Source: a virus. From it: DNA of 21,863 nucleotides. The translations under genes and the position numbers were made by a program. Where the stretch lies: positions 1 to 21,863 of the IMG/VR virus record IMGVR_UViG_3300042390_000049; one strand, 5' to 3'. Shown one piece after another: positions 7,065-12,721 of this stretch. Under the pieces are notes generated by a model. That model saw nothing but the letters and a program-made list of their open reading frames with translations. It was not told where the DNA came from and ran no database searches. How positions within the stretch are numbered: position 1 is the stretch's first letter; every line of letters starts with the position of its first letter.

Positions 7065-7270
7065 GCCAGTTCGCGTTGTTTTTTAACAACAGCCGCCATG
7101 CTGTCGATAAAGCCCTTTTGCTCGCGCTTGCTCATCAGCGCCAGCATCTGCACAGCCATGCTCTCCAAGTAGCCAGCGGCATAGGCGTGTGAGCCATACT
7201 TCTCGTATGTAGCATCGGAGAACTTGCGCAGGATCTCTTTAAACTCTACTTGATTGTCTGTATGAAACAT
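7061..7270 (-). CDS. Small helical protein of unknown function
   Basis: This 69-residue protein is predicted mostly helical from its composition (FKEILRKFSDATYEKYG, then AGYLESMAVQMLALMSKREQ). There is no recognised motif. AAGGAGCCC stands upstream of the ATG at 7270. The gene has its own promoter (7300-7328) and its TGA stop overlaps the -35 box of the next promoter, so the two transcription units are fully packed. Confidence 0.75.
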   Translation of the reverse strand: MFHTDNQVEFKEILRKFSDATYEKYGSHAYAAGYLESMAVQMLALMSKREQKGFIDSMAAVVKKQRELA

Positions 7271-7299
7271 TTGGGCTCCTTTTGTGTCTGTATGTATTG

Positions 7300-7328
7300 A
7301 TTATACTGCCTTTGGGCTAGCCCGTCAA
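7300..7328 (-). promoter_or_regulatory. Sigma70-type promoter for the 7061-7270 gene
   Basis: TTGACG (7328-7323), 17-base spacer and TATAAT (7305-7300). The upstream gene's TGA stop is within the -35 box. TTTGG and CCAAA flank it, and GGGCTAGCCC is a palindrome in the spacer. Confidence 0.88.
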
Positions 7329-7540
7329 CCAAATTTTGCAAGAAACCCGTCACGGATTAGGGACATTTCCGTGTCTTCTACATAGAAGTCTGTAGTAGGA
7401 TCGTAGTACTGACCTTGCTTGTTGTCATAATACAACACTCTGCCCGAGAAGTTGAACGGACCTTCTAGACCCTTGCGTGGACCGTATTTGACACGCATCT
7501 GGTCCATCTCATACTTGTCTGCTACAACCTTGTAACCCAT
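7325..7540 (-). CDS. Small unknown protein
   Basis: This 71-residue protein is rich in tyrosine and glycine. The middle GRVLYYDNKQGQYYDPTTDFYVED is probably beta strands and turns. It is not recognised. AGGAGCAGGCG supports the ATG at 7540. It is the first protein gene after the tRNA cluster in the direction of transcription and has its own promoter (7571-7599). Confidence 0.75.
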   Translation of the reverse strand: MGYKVVADKYEMDQMRVKYGPRKGLEGPFNFSGRVLYYDNKQGQYYDPTTDFYVEDTEMSLIRDGFLAKFG

Positions 7541-7570
7541 CGCCTGCTCCTTTTGTGTCTGTATGTATGT

Positions 7571-7609
7571 ATTATACAGCCAAAAAGAAACCCTGTCAAC
7601 CGCAGGGTT
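7571..7609 (-). promoter_or_regulatory. Promoter with -35 inside an AACCCT/AGGGTT repeat
   Basis: TTGACA (7599-7594), 17-base spacer and TATAAT (7576-7571). AACCCT (7589-7594) and AGGGTT (7604-7609) form a perfect 6-bp repeat around the -35 box. It lies 5 bases downstream of the last tRNA, so on the minus-strand RNA it may also end the tRNA transcript. Confidence 0.9.
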
Positions 7610-7613
7610 ATTC

Positions 7614-7690
7614 TGGCCAGACAGGAGGGATTCGAACCCCCGACCGACGCCTTAGAAGGGCGTTGCTCTATCCAACTGAGCTACTGTCTG
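7614..7690 (-). tRNA. tRNA-Arg (anticodon UCU)
   Basis: A full cloverleaf can be drawn. The acceptor stem is CAGACAG (from 7690) with CTGTCTG (7624-7618), the D arm contains AGCTCAGTTGGATAGAGC, and the T arm has GGTTCGAATCC. The anticodon loop CCTTCTAAG gives UCU, reading AGA and AGG. The discriminator is G and the 3' CCA is encoded (7614-7616). It is the last of three co-transcribed tRNAs. Confidence 0.93.
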
Positions 7691-7694
7691 ATTC

Positions 7695-7772
7695 TGGTGG
7701 GCCCTCTGTGAGTCGAACACAGCACCAATGGATTATGAGTCCACTGCTCTAACCAACATGAGCTAAGGGCCC
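7695..7772 (-). tRNA. tRNA with CAU anticodon, probably Ile2 (AUA), possibly Met
   Basis: The acceptor GGGCCC pairs with GGGCCC at the 3' end, and discriminator A plus CCA are encoded. The anticodon loop is CTCATAA, anticodon CAU. The segments CTTAGCTCA, GTTAGAGCAG and the TTGG after the anticodon stem resemble bacterial tRNA-Ile2, in which the C is modified to lysidine to read AUA. Elongator Met has the same loop, so the amino acid is inferred. The heavy AUA use in the flanking genes favours Ile2. Confidence 0.85.
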
Positions 7773-7776
7773 TTTT

Positions 7777-7862
7777 TGGTGCTCGGACCCGGAATCGAAC
7801 CGGGACGCCATTACAGCGAGAGATTTTAAGTCTCTTGTGTCTACCTATTTCACCATCCGAGC
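7777..7862 (-). tRNA. tRNA-Leu (anticodon UAA)
   Basis: This is an 86-base class II tRNA with a long variable arm, acceptor GCTCGGA/TCCGAGC, T arm CCGGTTCGATTCCGG and an encoded CCA (7777-7779). The anticodon loop CTTAAAA gives UAA, reading UUA and UUG. It is the first tRNA in the transcript, eight bases downstream of its promoter's -10 box. Confidence 0.93.
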
Positions 7863-7870
7863 GATGATTT

Positions 7871-7899
7871 ATTATACTATCATGATTCTATTCTGTCAA
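7871..7899 (-). promoter_or_regulatory. Sigma70-type promoter for the tRNA cluster
   Basis: TTGACA (7899-7894), 17-base spacer and TATAAT (7876-7871), a full consensus. It lies within the last codons of the 7880-8068 gene, where the -35 box encodes Val-Asp. Transcription would start at about the 5' end of tRNA-Leu. Confidence 0.9.
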
Positions 7900-8068
7900 C
7901 TTCTTCGTAGTCGCCATCTGCGGTTTCTAGATAAATTGTTGCGCCAGTAGCGCCTTCGTTGATTGCCTTTTTAGCCAAGTGGCGTGCCTCTTTGAGGCTC
8001 TTGGTCGTATCAACAAGTTCATCTTGGCCCTCGATGGTGGCCCAGACCTCGTATTGTTCCCAGCTCAT
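7880..8068 (-). CDS. Small acidic protein, unknown
   Basis: This 62-residue protein has a probable beta-alpha-beta pattern: YEVWATIEGQ, then a helix KSLKEARHLAKKAINEG, then ATIYLETADGDYEEV. It is not recognised. The ATG at 8068 overlaps the upstream stop as ATGA, so it is translationally coupled to the 8065-8253 gene. Its 3' end houses the tRNA promoter. Confidence 0.75.
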   Translation of the reverse strand: MSWEQYEVWATIEGQDELVDTTKSLKEARHLAKKAINEGATGATIYLETADGDYEEVDRIES

Positions 8069-8253
8069 GATAGTTTGGTTTGTTCGTCGTTATTGAGTAG
8101 ATCGCAGAGTCGTTGTGCTTCTTGCTCCGCTTCGTATCGGTCTTCTCGCACAATGATAGCAAGTACACGCCCTTTAGGTACACTAAGGAAGTCCCTAATG
8201 ACCACGCACTCGCTTGTTAGATAATCTTTAGAAAGAGAGACCCCGTATCGCAT
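8065..8253 (-). CDS. Small unknown protein with start codon inside a hairpin
   Basis: This 62-residue protein is not recognised; it has a beta-rich N-terminus and a charged helix (VREDRYEAEQEAQRLCDLLNND). The ATG at 8253 has only a weak TGAAGTAAA ribosome site. The start lies in the loop of a perfect 13-bp inverted repeat (8238-8250 and 8274-8286), one arm of which encodes residues 2-6. It shares a transcript with the 8291-8659 gene upstream and is ATGA-coupled to the gene downstream. Confidence 0.7.
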   Translation of the reverse strand: MRYGVSLSKDYLTSECVVIRDFLSVPKGRVLAIIVREDRYEAEQEAQRLCDLLNNDEQTKLS

Positions 8254-8286
8254 ACAATATTTACTTCAGTACACGATACGGGGTCT
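8238..8286 (-). promoter_or_regulatory. 13-bp inverted repeat enclosing a start codon
   Basis: AGACCCCGTATCG (8238-8250) and CGATACGGGGTCT (8274-8286) are perfect inverted repeats with a 23-base loop. The loop holds the weak Shine-Dalgarno sequence and the ATG at 8253-8251. On the minus-strand RNA the second arm runs into CTCTTTCT. It may work as an attenuator between the abundant upstream gene and the two small genes, or as a translation switch. Confidence 0.7.
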
Positions 8287-8290
8287 ATAA

Positions 8291-8659
8291 TTAGAACGGA
8301 GCGTCTTCCAGTTCGGAAGTATCAGCAACCTTTGCAGTTGCCTTAGCCTTGGGAGCCTTCGCAGGTGCCTTAGCTGTAGTAGCAACCTTTGCAGTTGCTT
8401 TAGGTACCTTAGGTGCCTTAGCATCAAGATAGTCAGCGATAGCTGATTGTTGAGCTGCACTCTGGAACTCGTCACCATCTTTGATAGTGTTGACTGCATC
8501 AAGCTTAGTCATAGCCGTATCGAGCTCAACGAGAACGATGTCAGTGTGACCATGCTTCTGGAGTACTTTGGTACGCATGATATCAGTAGCGAAACGAACC
8601 TTGACTTCGCCATTGAGTTTAGAAGTACCAACCACGGTAAAAAGTTTATCAGTAGCCAT
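8291..8659 (-). CDS. Lys/Ala/Pro-rich phage protein with acidic EDAPF tail
   Basis: This 122-residue protein has a folded N-terminal part (about 1-80), including TDIVLVELDTAMTKLDAV. A low-complexity basic linker of ATAKVA/APKAKA-type repeats follows (about 82-112), and an acidic C-terminus ends ELEDAPF. A basic disordered linker suggests nucleic-acid contact. The acidic ...D-x-P-F end resembles the tail by which bacterial SSB proteins recruit partners; this resemblance is inference only. The linker is encoded by a 17-bp direct repeat (8325-8341 and 8382-8398). AAAGGCAC precedes the ATG, after a leader of about 60 bases. Confidence 0.75.
   Translation of the reverse strand: MATDKLFTVVGTSKLNGEVKVRFATDIMRTKVLQKHGHTDIVLVELDTAMTKLDAVNTIKDGDEFQSAAQQSAIADYLDAKAPKVPKATAKVATTAKAPAKAPKAKATAKVADTSELEDAPF
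8325..8398 (-). repeat. 17-bp direct repeat encoding the Ala/Lys linker
   Basis: GCAACCTTTGCAGTTGC occurs at 8325-8341 and 8382-8398. It encodes the repeated Thr-Ala-Lys-Val-Ala units, so the linker probably grew by internal duplication. Confidence 0.75.
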
Positions 8660-8727
8660 TTTGTGTGCCTTTTTTTCTGTGTGTGTTAAAATTAATGCTT
8701 CGAAGCCTATCTTCTCTGCATGTCTCT

Positions 8728-8772
8728 ATTATACAGTCTGGTTAGCCATTAGTCAAGAACTTTTGGCTAACC
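8728..8772 (-). promoter_or_regulatory. Promoter with -35 inside a GGTTAGCC/GGCTAACC repeat
   Basis: TTGACT (8756-8751), 17-base spacer and TATAAT (8733-8728) drive the 8291-8659 gene. GGTTAGCC (8740-8747) and GGCTAACC (8765-8772) form a perfect 8-bp inverted repeat around the -35 box. The sequence differs from the AACCCT/AGGGTT repeats but the architecture is the same. The leader also contains the palindrome GCTTCGAAGC. Confidence 0.88.
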
Positions 8773-8785
8773 AAACCATATTCGT

Positions 8786-9139
8786 TTAGTCCAAACGCGA
8801 ACCTGCGTAGACCCTGTCCAATCCCAACTTGTCTTTCAACACTTGGGCGTAGGCTTCTGCACCTGCTTCCAGGATTGAGATGCTCTGTGTTGGGAAGCCG
8901 CTGGGGTTCCACAGGCTCAATGCACCCGTGTAGTCCTTACGGAAGCCTTGAGCTTGAAGGGCTTTGCCGATCTTGCTGTTTGAACGAACACCCCAAACAT
9001 TAACCCAGGCAAAGCCGCAGGCATCACGATCGCCGTGTTTTTCAAAAAAGTCTCTGGCTGCCGAACGGGCTTCTAGCCCTGCTTCTTGACATGCCGATTG
9101 AACTGCTTCTGGGGTTACCACTGTTGCGATTGCTGTCAT
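8786..9139 (-). CDS. Unknown protein, 117 aa
   Basis: This protein begins with a helical segment (TPEAVQSACQEAGLEARSAARDFFEKHGD). It continues with DACGFAWVNVWGVRSNSKIGKALQAQGFRKDY and ends in a second helix (GAEAYAQVLKDKLG). The pattern looks like a compact alpha/beta fold, and I do not recognise a catalytic motif. AGGAGCGCAAG precedes the ATG at 9139. It is a single-gene unit with the promoter at 9168-9196. Confidence 0.75.
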   Translation of the reverse strand: MTAIATVVTPEAVQSACQEAGLEARSAARDFFEKHGDRDACGFAWVNVWGVRSNSKIGKALQAQGFRKDYTGALSLWNPSGFPTQSISILEAGAEAYAQVLKDKLGLDRVYAGSRLD

Positions 9140-9167
9140 CTTGCGCTCCTTTGTTGTTTAAGTCTTA

Positions 9168-9196
9168 ATTATACTGCCAAAAGCCCAACTCGTCAA
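9168..9196 (-). promoter_or_regulatory. Sigma70-type promoter for the 8786-9139 gene
   Basis: TTGACG (9196-9191), 17-base spacer and TATAAT (9173-9168). The TGA stop of the upstream gene (9195-9193) is inside the -35 box. Confidence 0.88.
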
Positions 9197-9459
9197 CCAA
9201 CTTTTTGTTGTATTTTTACAACATTTTTTGAACGAATCTTTGGATTCTTTTCAGTGCCAAACTCTTTATCCACATAGAACTGAATCAGTTCCCTTTGGAT
9301 CTGTGTGATCAAATCACCGTGATCATCGTTAACTACGAAGCGGACTGGGCAACGACCCCACGCACCCGACTTATTGAACTCAGCGAACCATTGACGATGA
9401 TCTCTGTTCTTAGCATCAAATACGACCCAAGGTCTACCATATAAAGATAGTCTGCTCAT
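9193..9459 (-). CDS. Unknown protein, 88 aa
   Basis: The start is placed at the ATG at 9459, with AGGAG nine bases upstream; an in-frame TTG at 9468 lacks support. The protein has RPWVVFDAKNRDHRQWFAEF, WGRCPVRFVVNDDHGDLI and a basic C-terminus (KNPKIRSKNVVKIQQK). No family is recognised. It overlaps the upstream 40-residue gene as ATGA, so it is the last member of a six-gene transcript started at 10791-10819. Confidence 0.75.
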   Translation of the reverse strand: MSRLSLYGRPWVVFDAKNRDHRQWFAEFNKSGAWGRCPVRFVVNDDHGDLITQIQRELIQFYVDKEFGTEKNPKIRSKNVVKIQQKVG

Positions 9460-9578
9460 TTGAACCAACTCCTAATGGCAGCTTCGAGCGGCCCAAAATC
9501 GTATCGTTGATCCTTAGGACGAACACGCATAAGTTCTTTACGAGCGTGCTCTGTGTTCTTTTCTTTATTCGTTTTCAT
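9456..9578 (-). CDS. 40-residue basic protein
   Basis: A 40-codon frame from the ATG at 9578 to a TGA at 9458-9456. It starts MKTNKEKNTEHARKELMRVR and ends AAIRSWFK, so it is basic and probably helical. It overlaps the 3' end of the upstream gene by 14 bases, using AAGGAAGAAG as the ribosome site. Its stop overlaps the next ATG (ATGA). Both couplings and the lack of other coding explain the gap, so I consider it real. Function unknown. Confidence 0.65.
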   Translation of the reverse strand: MKTNKEKNTEHARKELMRVRPKDQRYDFGPLEAAIRSWFK

Positions 9579-10146
9579 CTTCTTCTTCCTTGTTCTCTTC
9601 TTCCCACTGTGCTACATCTTCTGAGATACCAAATGCTTCGTCCAACTCTACAGGCAGAGTCTCAGCAATCTCTGTGCTAGACATACCACCATACTCGTAG
9701 TAGTCATCATTACCGTTGTCCCAAATGCCTGCAAATGCCATACCTGGCTCAAAATACATAGCTGTGATACGGAAGCCCATAGCCTGTAACTTCTCGTAGG
9801 CTGCTGTAGGAGGAGCCCATGCACTCTCAAAGCCCAACATCAATCCACCTGGGATGTCCTGTGCAGGGTTACCATCAGCACCAATGTCCCACTTGGTTCC
9901 CCATTCGTTGACGCAGTAGTCATACCAGTTAGTGTAACCGTAGGTCATACGGTTGAACTCTTCTTTGAGCTTGTGTTCTGCTTCTTCTGCAACAGGAACT
10001 GATCCTGCTACAATGTTACGAAGGTCTTCTGGTACAGGAATAAACTCTTGTAGCAGGCCTTCGCCATTGAACGCAGTTCGCACCCGCTCAATCATCTTAG
10101 GGTCATCGTGGTAGATCTCTACGCTGTTGTTGCACCAGTTTGGCAT
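9565..10146 (-). CDS. DUF1281/Api92-like protein (ferredoxin-like fold)
   Basis: The start at 10146 gives MPNWCNNSVEIY, the hallmark beginning of the DUF1281/YubB (Api92-like) family found on plasmids and phages. This replaces a longer frame from 10215 that would overlap a better small gene. The 193-residue protein continues with YDYCVNEWGTKWDIG and FESAWAPPTAAYEKL, both typical of this family. It ends in a very acidic tail (WEEENKEEEDENE). The family is predicted to adopt a ferredoxin-like fold, with unknown biochemical role. GAAGGACC lies upstream of the ATG. It sits mid-operon between two small genes. Confidence 0.85.
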   Translation of the reverse strand: MPNWCNNSVEIYHDDPKMIERVRTAFNGEGLLQEFIPVPEDLRNIVAGSVPVAEEAEHKLKEEFNRMTYGYTNWYDYCVNEWGTKWDIGADGNPAQDIPGGLMLGFESAWAPPTAAYEKLQAMGFRITAMYFEPGMAFAGIWDNGNDDYYEYGGMSSTEIAETLPVELDEAFGISEDVAQWEEENKEEEDENE

Positions 10147-10147
10147 A

Positions 10148-10291
10148 TTAGTATGGTCCTTCTGACAAGTATGATTTAAGGTTAGACTCTGGCACAAAGT
10201 GTAACAGCTCTTCAATAGCTGTGAAGTCTGCGTTCTTTACGTCTTGAGCAATCTGCTCCAAGACAAGATCAACAAGCTCTTGTCTAGACAT
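10148..10291 (-). CDS. 47-residue phage protein (SRQELVDLVLEQIAQDV type)
   Basis: The frame runs from the ATG at 10291 to a TAA at 10150-10148 and encodes 47 residues. It starts MSRQELVDLVLEQIAQDV and has DFTAIEELLHFVPESNLKSYL, an amphipathic helical pattern. I associate such short proteins with many T4-like phages of aquatic bacteria, function unknown. GGAGAGGAGAGC precedes the start. The start overlaps the end of the upstream gene by 8 bases. Confidence 0.75.
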   Translation of the reverse strand: MSRQELVDLVLEQIAQDVKNADFTAIEELLHFVPESNLKSYLSEGPY

Positions 10292-10490
10292 CGAAGCTCT
10301 CCTCTCCAAGTTCTGTTACTTCTTCCTCTAAGACCATCAAGTCAACAATGGTAATACCATTGCCGCTAACACCTTGGAACGCAGTTCTAAACGATTGGAA
10401 CTCGCCAAAGAAGTCGTAGATCTCTTCTCGTGTAGTGCCTTCGGGCACCTCCAACTCCTGACGGAGGATAGTTGTTACATAGGCTTTCAT
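10284..10490 (-). CDS. Small acidic protein, 68 aa
   Basis: The start is put at the ATG at 10490, preceded by GGAGATCTAAG one base after the upstream stop codon. Upstream in-frame ATGs at 10526 and 10508 lie inside the previous gene. The protein begins MKAYVTTILRQELEVPEGT, has REEIYDFFGEFQSFRTAF and ends in an acidic stretch (VLEEEVTELGEESFDV). It probably has a beta strand, a helix and an acidic tail. Function unknown. Confidence 0.75.
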   Translation of the reverse strand: MKAYVTTILRQELEVPEGTTREEIYDFFGEFQSFRTAFQGVSGNGITIVDLMVLEEEVTELGEESFDV

Positions 10491-10491
10491 C

Positions 10492-10758
10492 TTAGATCTC
10501 CGTCTCATATTCGTAAAACTTAACACTCGGATCCAACTTCTTCAGTTGCTTTGCGGCAGTCATCAGCTCTTTGTATCTCCGATTGACCTCTGCGCGAGGA
10601 AGTTCCCCATCGCAGGTCAAGTTCTCAGGGCTCAAAGAACTGTCGATCATATCCGCAATGCGTTGACGACCTTTGGCAGTTTGGATCTCATACTGCTCGC
10701 CATTGAAGAAACTGTTCCAGTGATTCTTCTGTGCAATGAACTCTTGTAGTGCTCGCAT
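10492..10758 (-). CDS. Unknown protein, 88 aa, first gene of a six-gene unit
   Basis: This 88-residue protein is mostly helical by composition (MRALQEFIAQKNHWNSFF, then VNRRYKELMTAAKQLKKLD). It has GRQRIADMIDSSLSPENLT in the middle. It has no recognised motif. AAGGAGCGATAG precedes the ATG. It is the promoter-proximal gene of the unit running down to 9193, in which all six genes overlap or lie within two bases of each other. Confidence 0.75.
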   Translation of the reverse strand: MRALQEFIAQKNHWNSFFNGEQYEIQTAKGRQRIADMIDSSLSPENLTCDGELPRAEVNRRYKELMTAAKQLKKLDPSVKFYEYETEI

Positions 10759-10790
10759 CTATCGCTCCTTGTGTGTCTGTGTAAGTATGT

Positions 10791-10819
10791 ATTATAAGCT
10801 CATTTCCGCATCACGTCAA
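10791..10819 (-). promoter_or_regulatory. Sigma70-type promoter for the 10758-9193 operon
   Basis: TTGACG (10819-10814), 17-base spacer and TATAAT (10796-10791). The -35 box encodes Val-Asp in the last codons of the 10800-11006 gene. Confidence 0.88.
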
Positions 10820-11006
10820 CCAGTACCCGTTCAGCTAGATGGGTTTCTTCGACTTGATCAAAGGTAGCGGCAATCATCATGTTGTAGACTACATAAGCAT
10901 CGTGGCCAAAGACCTTGAGGATTACATTGACTTCTTGTTGCGACTGTGCTACCCACAGCAGATCCGCAATCTTGTGCTGTGTAGCATTTTGCAGTTTCAG
11001 TTCCAT
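10800..11006 (-). CDS. Small helical protein, 68 aa
   Basis: The protein MELKLQNATQHKIADLLWVA... has a helical first half (HKIADLLWVAQSQQEVNVILKVF). Its centre DAYVVYNMMIAATFDQ may be a short hydrophobic helix but is too short and polar for a confident membrane segment. AGGAGAGCAAGC precedes the ATG at 11006. Single-gene unit with the promoter at 11032-11060. Its C-terminal Val-Asp codons hold the next promoter's -35 box. Function unknown. Confidence 0.75.
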   Translation of the reverse strand: MELKLQNATQHKIADLLWVAQSQQEVNVILKVFGHDAYVVYNMMIAATFDQVEETHLAERVLVDVMRK

Positions 11007-11031
11007 TGCTTGCTCTCCTTAGTATGTGTAT

Positions 11032-11070
11032 ATTATAGCACCAAAAAGAAACCCTGTCAACCGTAGGGTT
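11032..11070 (-). promoter_or_regulatory. Promoter with -35 inside an AACCCT/AGGGTT repeat
   Basis: TTGACA (11060-11055), 17-base spacer and TATAAT (11037-11032). AACCCT (11050-11055) and AGGGTT (11065-11070) form a perfect 6-bp inverted repeat around the -35 box, nearly identical to the copy at 7589-7609. Confidence 0.92.
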
Positions 11071-11152
11071 AAACAGGGCGTTGTTGAAAAGCCACACTAG
11101 CTAAACGAAGTGCCCAGGCGGGTTGCAGGGCCTAGTGGTCTAGCAGGCGGCA
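11071..11152 (-). other. Short non-coding segment with a repeat shared with the RNA locus
   Basis: Between the stop of the HTH gene and the next promoter are about 80 bases without a good gene. GCCTAGTGGTCTAG at 11130-11143 is identical to 15639-15652 in the candidate RNA gene. An 18-codon frame starting at the TAATG stop/start overlap exists but is too short to call. Confidence 0.4.
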
Positions 11153-11368
11153 TTAACTGTTGACTGTGTCGTAGGGGCTGTAGAGGTCTTTGATCAGACG
11201 CTCTTGTGCAGATTCGTCCCACTCATCGAATGGCTTGCATCCTTGATCAGCAATCCAGTTGAGTACAATCTCTTTAGGGCAGTCGAGTTCACGTGCGATC
11301 TGTCCTGCGTTGAGCCCTTCAATATAGAGTTGCTCAATGTCGTAGGCTAGTTCTGCCATCTTGCTCAT
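11153..11368 (-). CDS. Small helix-turn-helix protein
   Basis: This 71-residue protein has a clear HTH pattern: AYDIEQLYIEGLNAGQIARELDCPKEIVLNWIAD (about 8-41). The turn lies around LDCP, as in homeodomain-like or transposase-type HTH domains. A short acidic C-terminal part follows. It may bind DNA and regulate phage promoters, or bind a host factor; the target is unknown. AAGGA lies eight bases upstream of the ATG at 11368, and the start overlaps the upstream stop (ATGA). It is the third gene of the unit from 11933. Confidence 0.75.
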   Translation of the reverse strand: MSKMAELAYDIEQLYIEGLNAGQIARELDCPKEIVLNWIADQGCKPFDEWDESAQERLIKDLYSPYDTVNS

Positions 11369-11514
11369 CGTAGTAATCCTTTTTCAATACAATTTTGAGT
11401 GTCCTGAATGTCTGTCAATACAGTTTCTAACAACCCTCTAGGATCACCAAGGTTTAACACCTTGATCAATAGATCGCTATAACCTTCAACTAATTCAATT
11501 AGATCTTTACTCAT
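11365..11514 (-). CDS. 49-residue helical protein
   Basis: The frame runs from the ATG at 11514 to a TGA at 11367-11365. It starts MSKDLIELVEGYSDLLIKVL and ends TQNCIEKGLLR, which looks like two amphipathic helices. It overlaps both neighbours by ATGA, and AGGAGG upstream is a near-perfect ribosome site. Translational coupling within the three-gene unit supports it as a real gene. Function unknown. Confidence 0.75.
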   Translation of the reverse strand: MSKDLIELVEGYSDLLIKVLNLGDPRGLLETVLTDIQDTQNCIEKGLLR

Positions 11515-11933
11515 TCCATTTCCTCCTGTGCAATACGATCTTGCTCGTCAATAAAAGCCTCCTCCAGAGGCATCCAAGTGTTTTCTGTTTCGTAGTAACG
11601 AACGAACCATGTAGCTGTGCCGTTGACGTTGCGCAGAATGTAGTCGTACTCTTCAGACTGTGAGCAGTCGAAGTACTCGTCTGCGTTTTTGTACTTGTTG
11701 ATCACAAGCTCTTCGCCACGCCAGTGGTGGTAAGCGCCTTGTTTAGTTTCTTCAACAGTATTGCACAAGCTTGAGAAAGCTCCCAGCGCCAGCAGTTCTT
11801 TAACTGTAAAGGGGTCCATGTAGTGACGAGCAAGGATCTGTCCATTGTTGCTCAAGTAACCGTCCCAGTGGCAGTAGACCTGCTCAACTGTACCGTCTGC
11901 GAATTCTAATGCAATAGTGCTTCGTGTACCCAT
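11511..11933 (-). CDS. Conserved phage protein of unknown function (MGTRSTIALE type)
   Basis: This 140-residue protein begins MGTRSTIALEFADGTVEQVY and has CHWDGYLSNNGQIL, a recognisable beginning shared by proteins in many phages and some bacteria. No biochemical role is known to me. The middle has aromatic and acidic residues (NADEYFDCSQSEEYDY, then TWFVRYYE) and the C-terminus is an acidic helix. AGGAGCGTAAA precedes the ATG. It is the first gene of a three-gene unit with the promoter at 11964-11992. Confidence 0.8.
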   Translation of the reverse strand: MGTRSTIALEFADGTVEQVYCHWDGYLSNNGQILARHYMDPFTVKELLALGAFSSLCNTVEETKQGAYHHWRGEELVINKYKNADEYFDCSQSEEYDYILRNVNGTATWFVRYYETENTWMPLEEAFIDEQDRIAQEEME

Positions 11934-11963
11934 TTTACGCTCCTGTTTTGTTACTGTACCTAT

Positions 11964-11992
11964 AGTATAACATCTTTCAATACCCGTGTCAA
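11964..11992 (-). promoter_or_regulatory. Sigma70-type promoter for the 11933-11153 operon
   Basis: TTGACA (11992-11987), 17-base spacer and TATACT (11969-11964). Upstream CCCTACGG matches the other cassettes, with a shortened ACCC/GGGT repeat around the -35 box. Confidence 0.88.
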
Positions 11993-12000
11993 CCGTAGGG

Positions 12001-12237
12001 TTAATACTCTGCTACGGGTTCTTCGCTTTCGTTCAACGCCACAAAGACTTTGGTGTAGCAGTCCTCACCTTCGTGTTCGTCGAAGTATTTGACCTCGTAG
12101 ACAAATTGTTTGCCGTTGCTAATGCCTAAGAACTTGCTGTCCTTAAACGAGTCGGCATAGCCTGAACGGCGGATAGCTTGAGTTAGCTGTATGGCACCTA
12201 ACTTGCCTAGGATGTTGATAGTGTGTGCTGGGATCAT
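12001..12237 (-). CDS. Unknown protein, 78 aa
   Basis: The protein has a helical N-terminus (IPAHTINILGKLGAIQLTQAIRR) and a beta-rich second half (NGKQFVYEVKYFDEHEGE, CYTKVFVALN). It looks like a small alpha+beta fold. The ATG at 12237 overlaps the upstream stop (ATGA) and AAGGAAACTGC supplies the ribosome site. Co-transcribed with the 12234-12500 gene. Function unknown. Confidence 0.75.
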   Translation of the reverse strand: MIPAHTINILGKLGAIQLTQAIRRSGYADSFKDSKFLGISNGKQFVYEVKYFDEHEGEDCYTKVFVALNESEEPVAEY

Positions 12238-12500
12238 GCAGTTTCCTTAAAAAATACAGCTTTGATACGATTGCCCTCTACGACAAAGGCATATGAGTCT
12301 TCAAACTTAGTGCTGGGATTAGACAGCACCTTGCGAGCGATAATGCGTACACTACGCTCGTTGACGCTGTCCGTTACATCGTAGCCTGGGCCGTCTTCTG
12401 CTGCCCCGTGTGCTGTGTAGCTGTACTTGCCTGCACAACCGCACATACAAGCACCGTTCTTGCCGCTGTAGGTCTTAACAATTTTACTGATATCTAACAT
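12234..12500 (-). CDS. Cysteine-motif phage protein, 88 aa
   Basis: This 88-residue protein has NGACMCGCAGKYSYTA (about 15-30) with three closely spaced cysteines (C-x-C-x-C pattern) near the N-terminus. The motif is reminiscent of small phage proteins with a conserved metal-binding or structural loop. With only three cysteines it is not a standard zinc finger. The rest is probably beta-rich (SYAFVVEGNRIKAVFF). AAGGAGCGAACC precedes the ATG. First of a two-gene unit with the promoter at 12527-12555. Function unknown. Confidence 0.75.
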   Translation of the reverse strand: MLDISKIVKTYSGKNGACMCGCAGKYSYTAHGAAEDGPGYDVTDSVNERSVRIIARKVLSNPSTKFEDSYAFVVEGNRIKAVFFKETA

Positions 12501-12526
12501 GGTTCGCTCCTTGTTATTAAGTCTTA

Positions 12527-12555
12527 ATTATAACATCAATCTAAGTAGTAGTCAA
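12527..12555 (-). promoter_or_regulatory. Sigma70-type promoter for the 12500-12001 operon
   Basis: TTGACT (12555-12550), 17-base spacer and TATAAT (12532-12527). The -35 box encodes Val-Asp within the 3' end of the 12536-12694 gene. Confidence 0.87.
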
Positions 12556-12694
12556 CTCTCTCTACCAGTGCATCCATTGCAGTTTTTAGTTCCCATTGCA
12601 CAGTGCCGCCTTCTTCTATAGGCTCTTTGTCGCAAGTAGCAGAGGCAAACATTTCTTCAATTTCTGCTAGCTTTGCAAGTATTTCGTCTCTCAT
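12536..12694 (-). CDS. Small acidic helical protein, 52 aa
   Basis: The ATG at 12694 is chosen because AAGGAGCTGAC precedes it; a longer frame from 12754 would run through the promoter. The protein MRDEILAKLAEIEEMF... is acidic and helical, with ELKTAMDALVERVDYYL at the C-terminus, and may form a two-helix hairpin or coiled coil. Single-gene unit (promoter 12722-12750). Function unknown. Confidence 0.75.
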   Translation of the reverse strand: MRDEILAKLAEIEEMFASATCDKEPIEEGGTVQWELKTAMDALVERVDYYLD

Positions 12695-12721
12695 TGTCAG
12701 CTCCTTTGTTGCTATGTGTGT

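Noticed and set aside
8266-8502. Leu/Arg-rich repetitive frame on the minus strand
   Set aside because: Out-of-frame reading of the Ala/Lys/Pro linker repeat of the 8291-8659 gene.
10147-10215. Longer N-terminus of the DUF1281-like protein
   Set aside because: The family begins at MPNWCNN (10146), and the upstream stretch is occupied by the 47-residue gene in another frame.
11099-11155. 18-codon frame after the HTH gene (TAATG overlap)
   Set aside because: Too short and without a recognisable pattern; the overlap alone is not enough.
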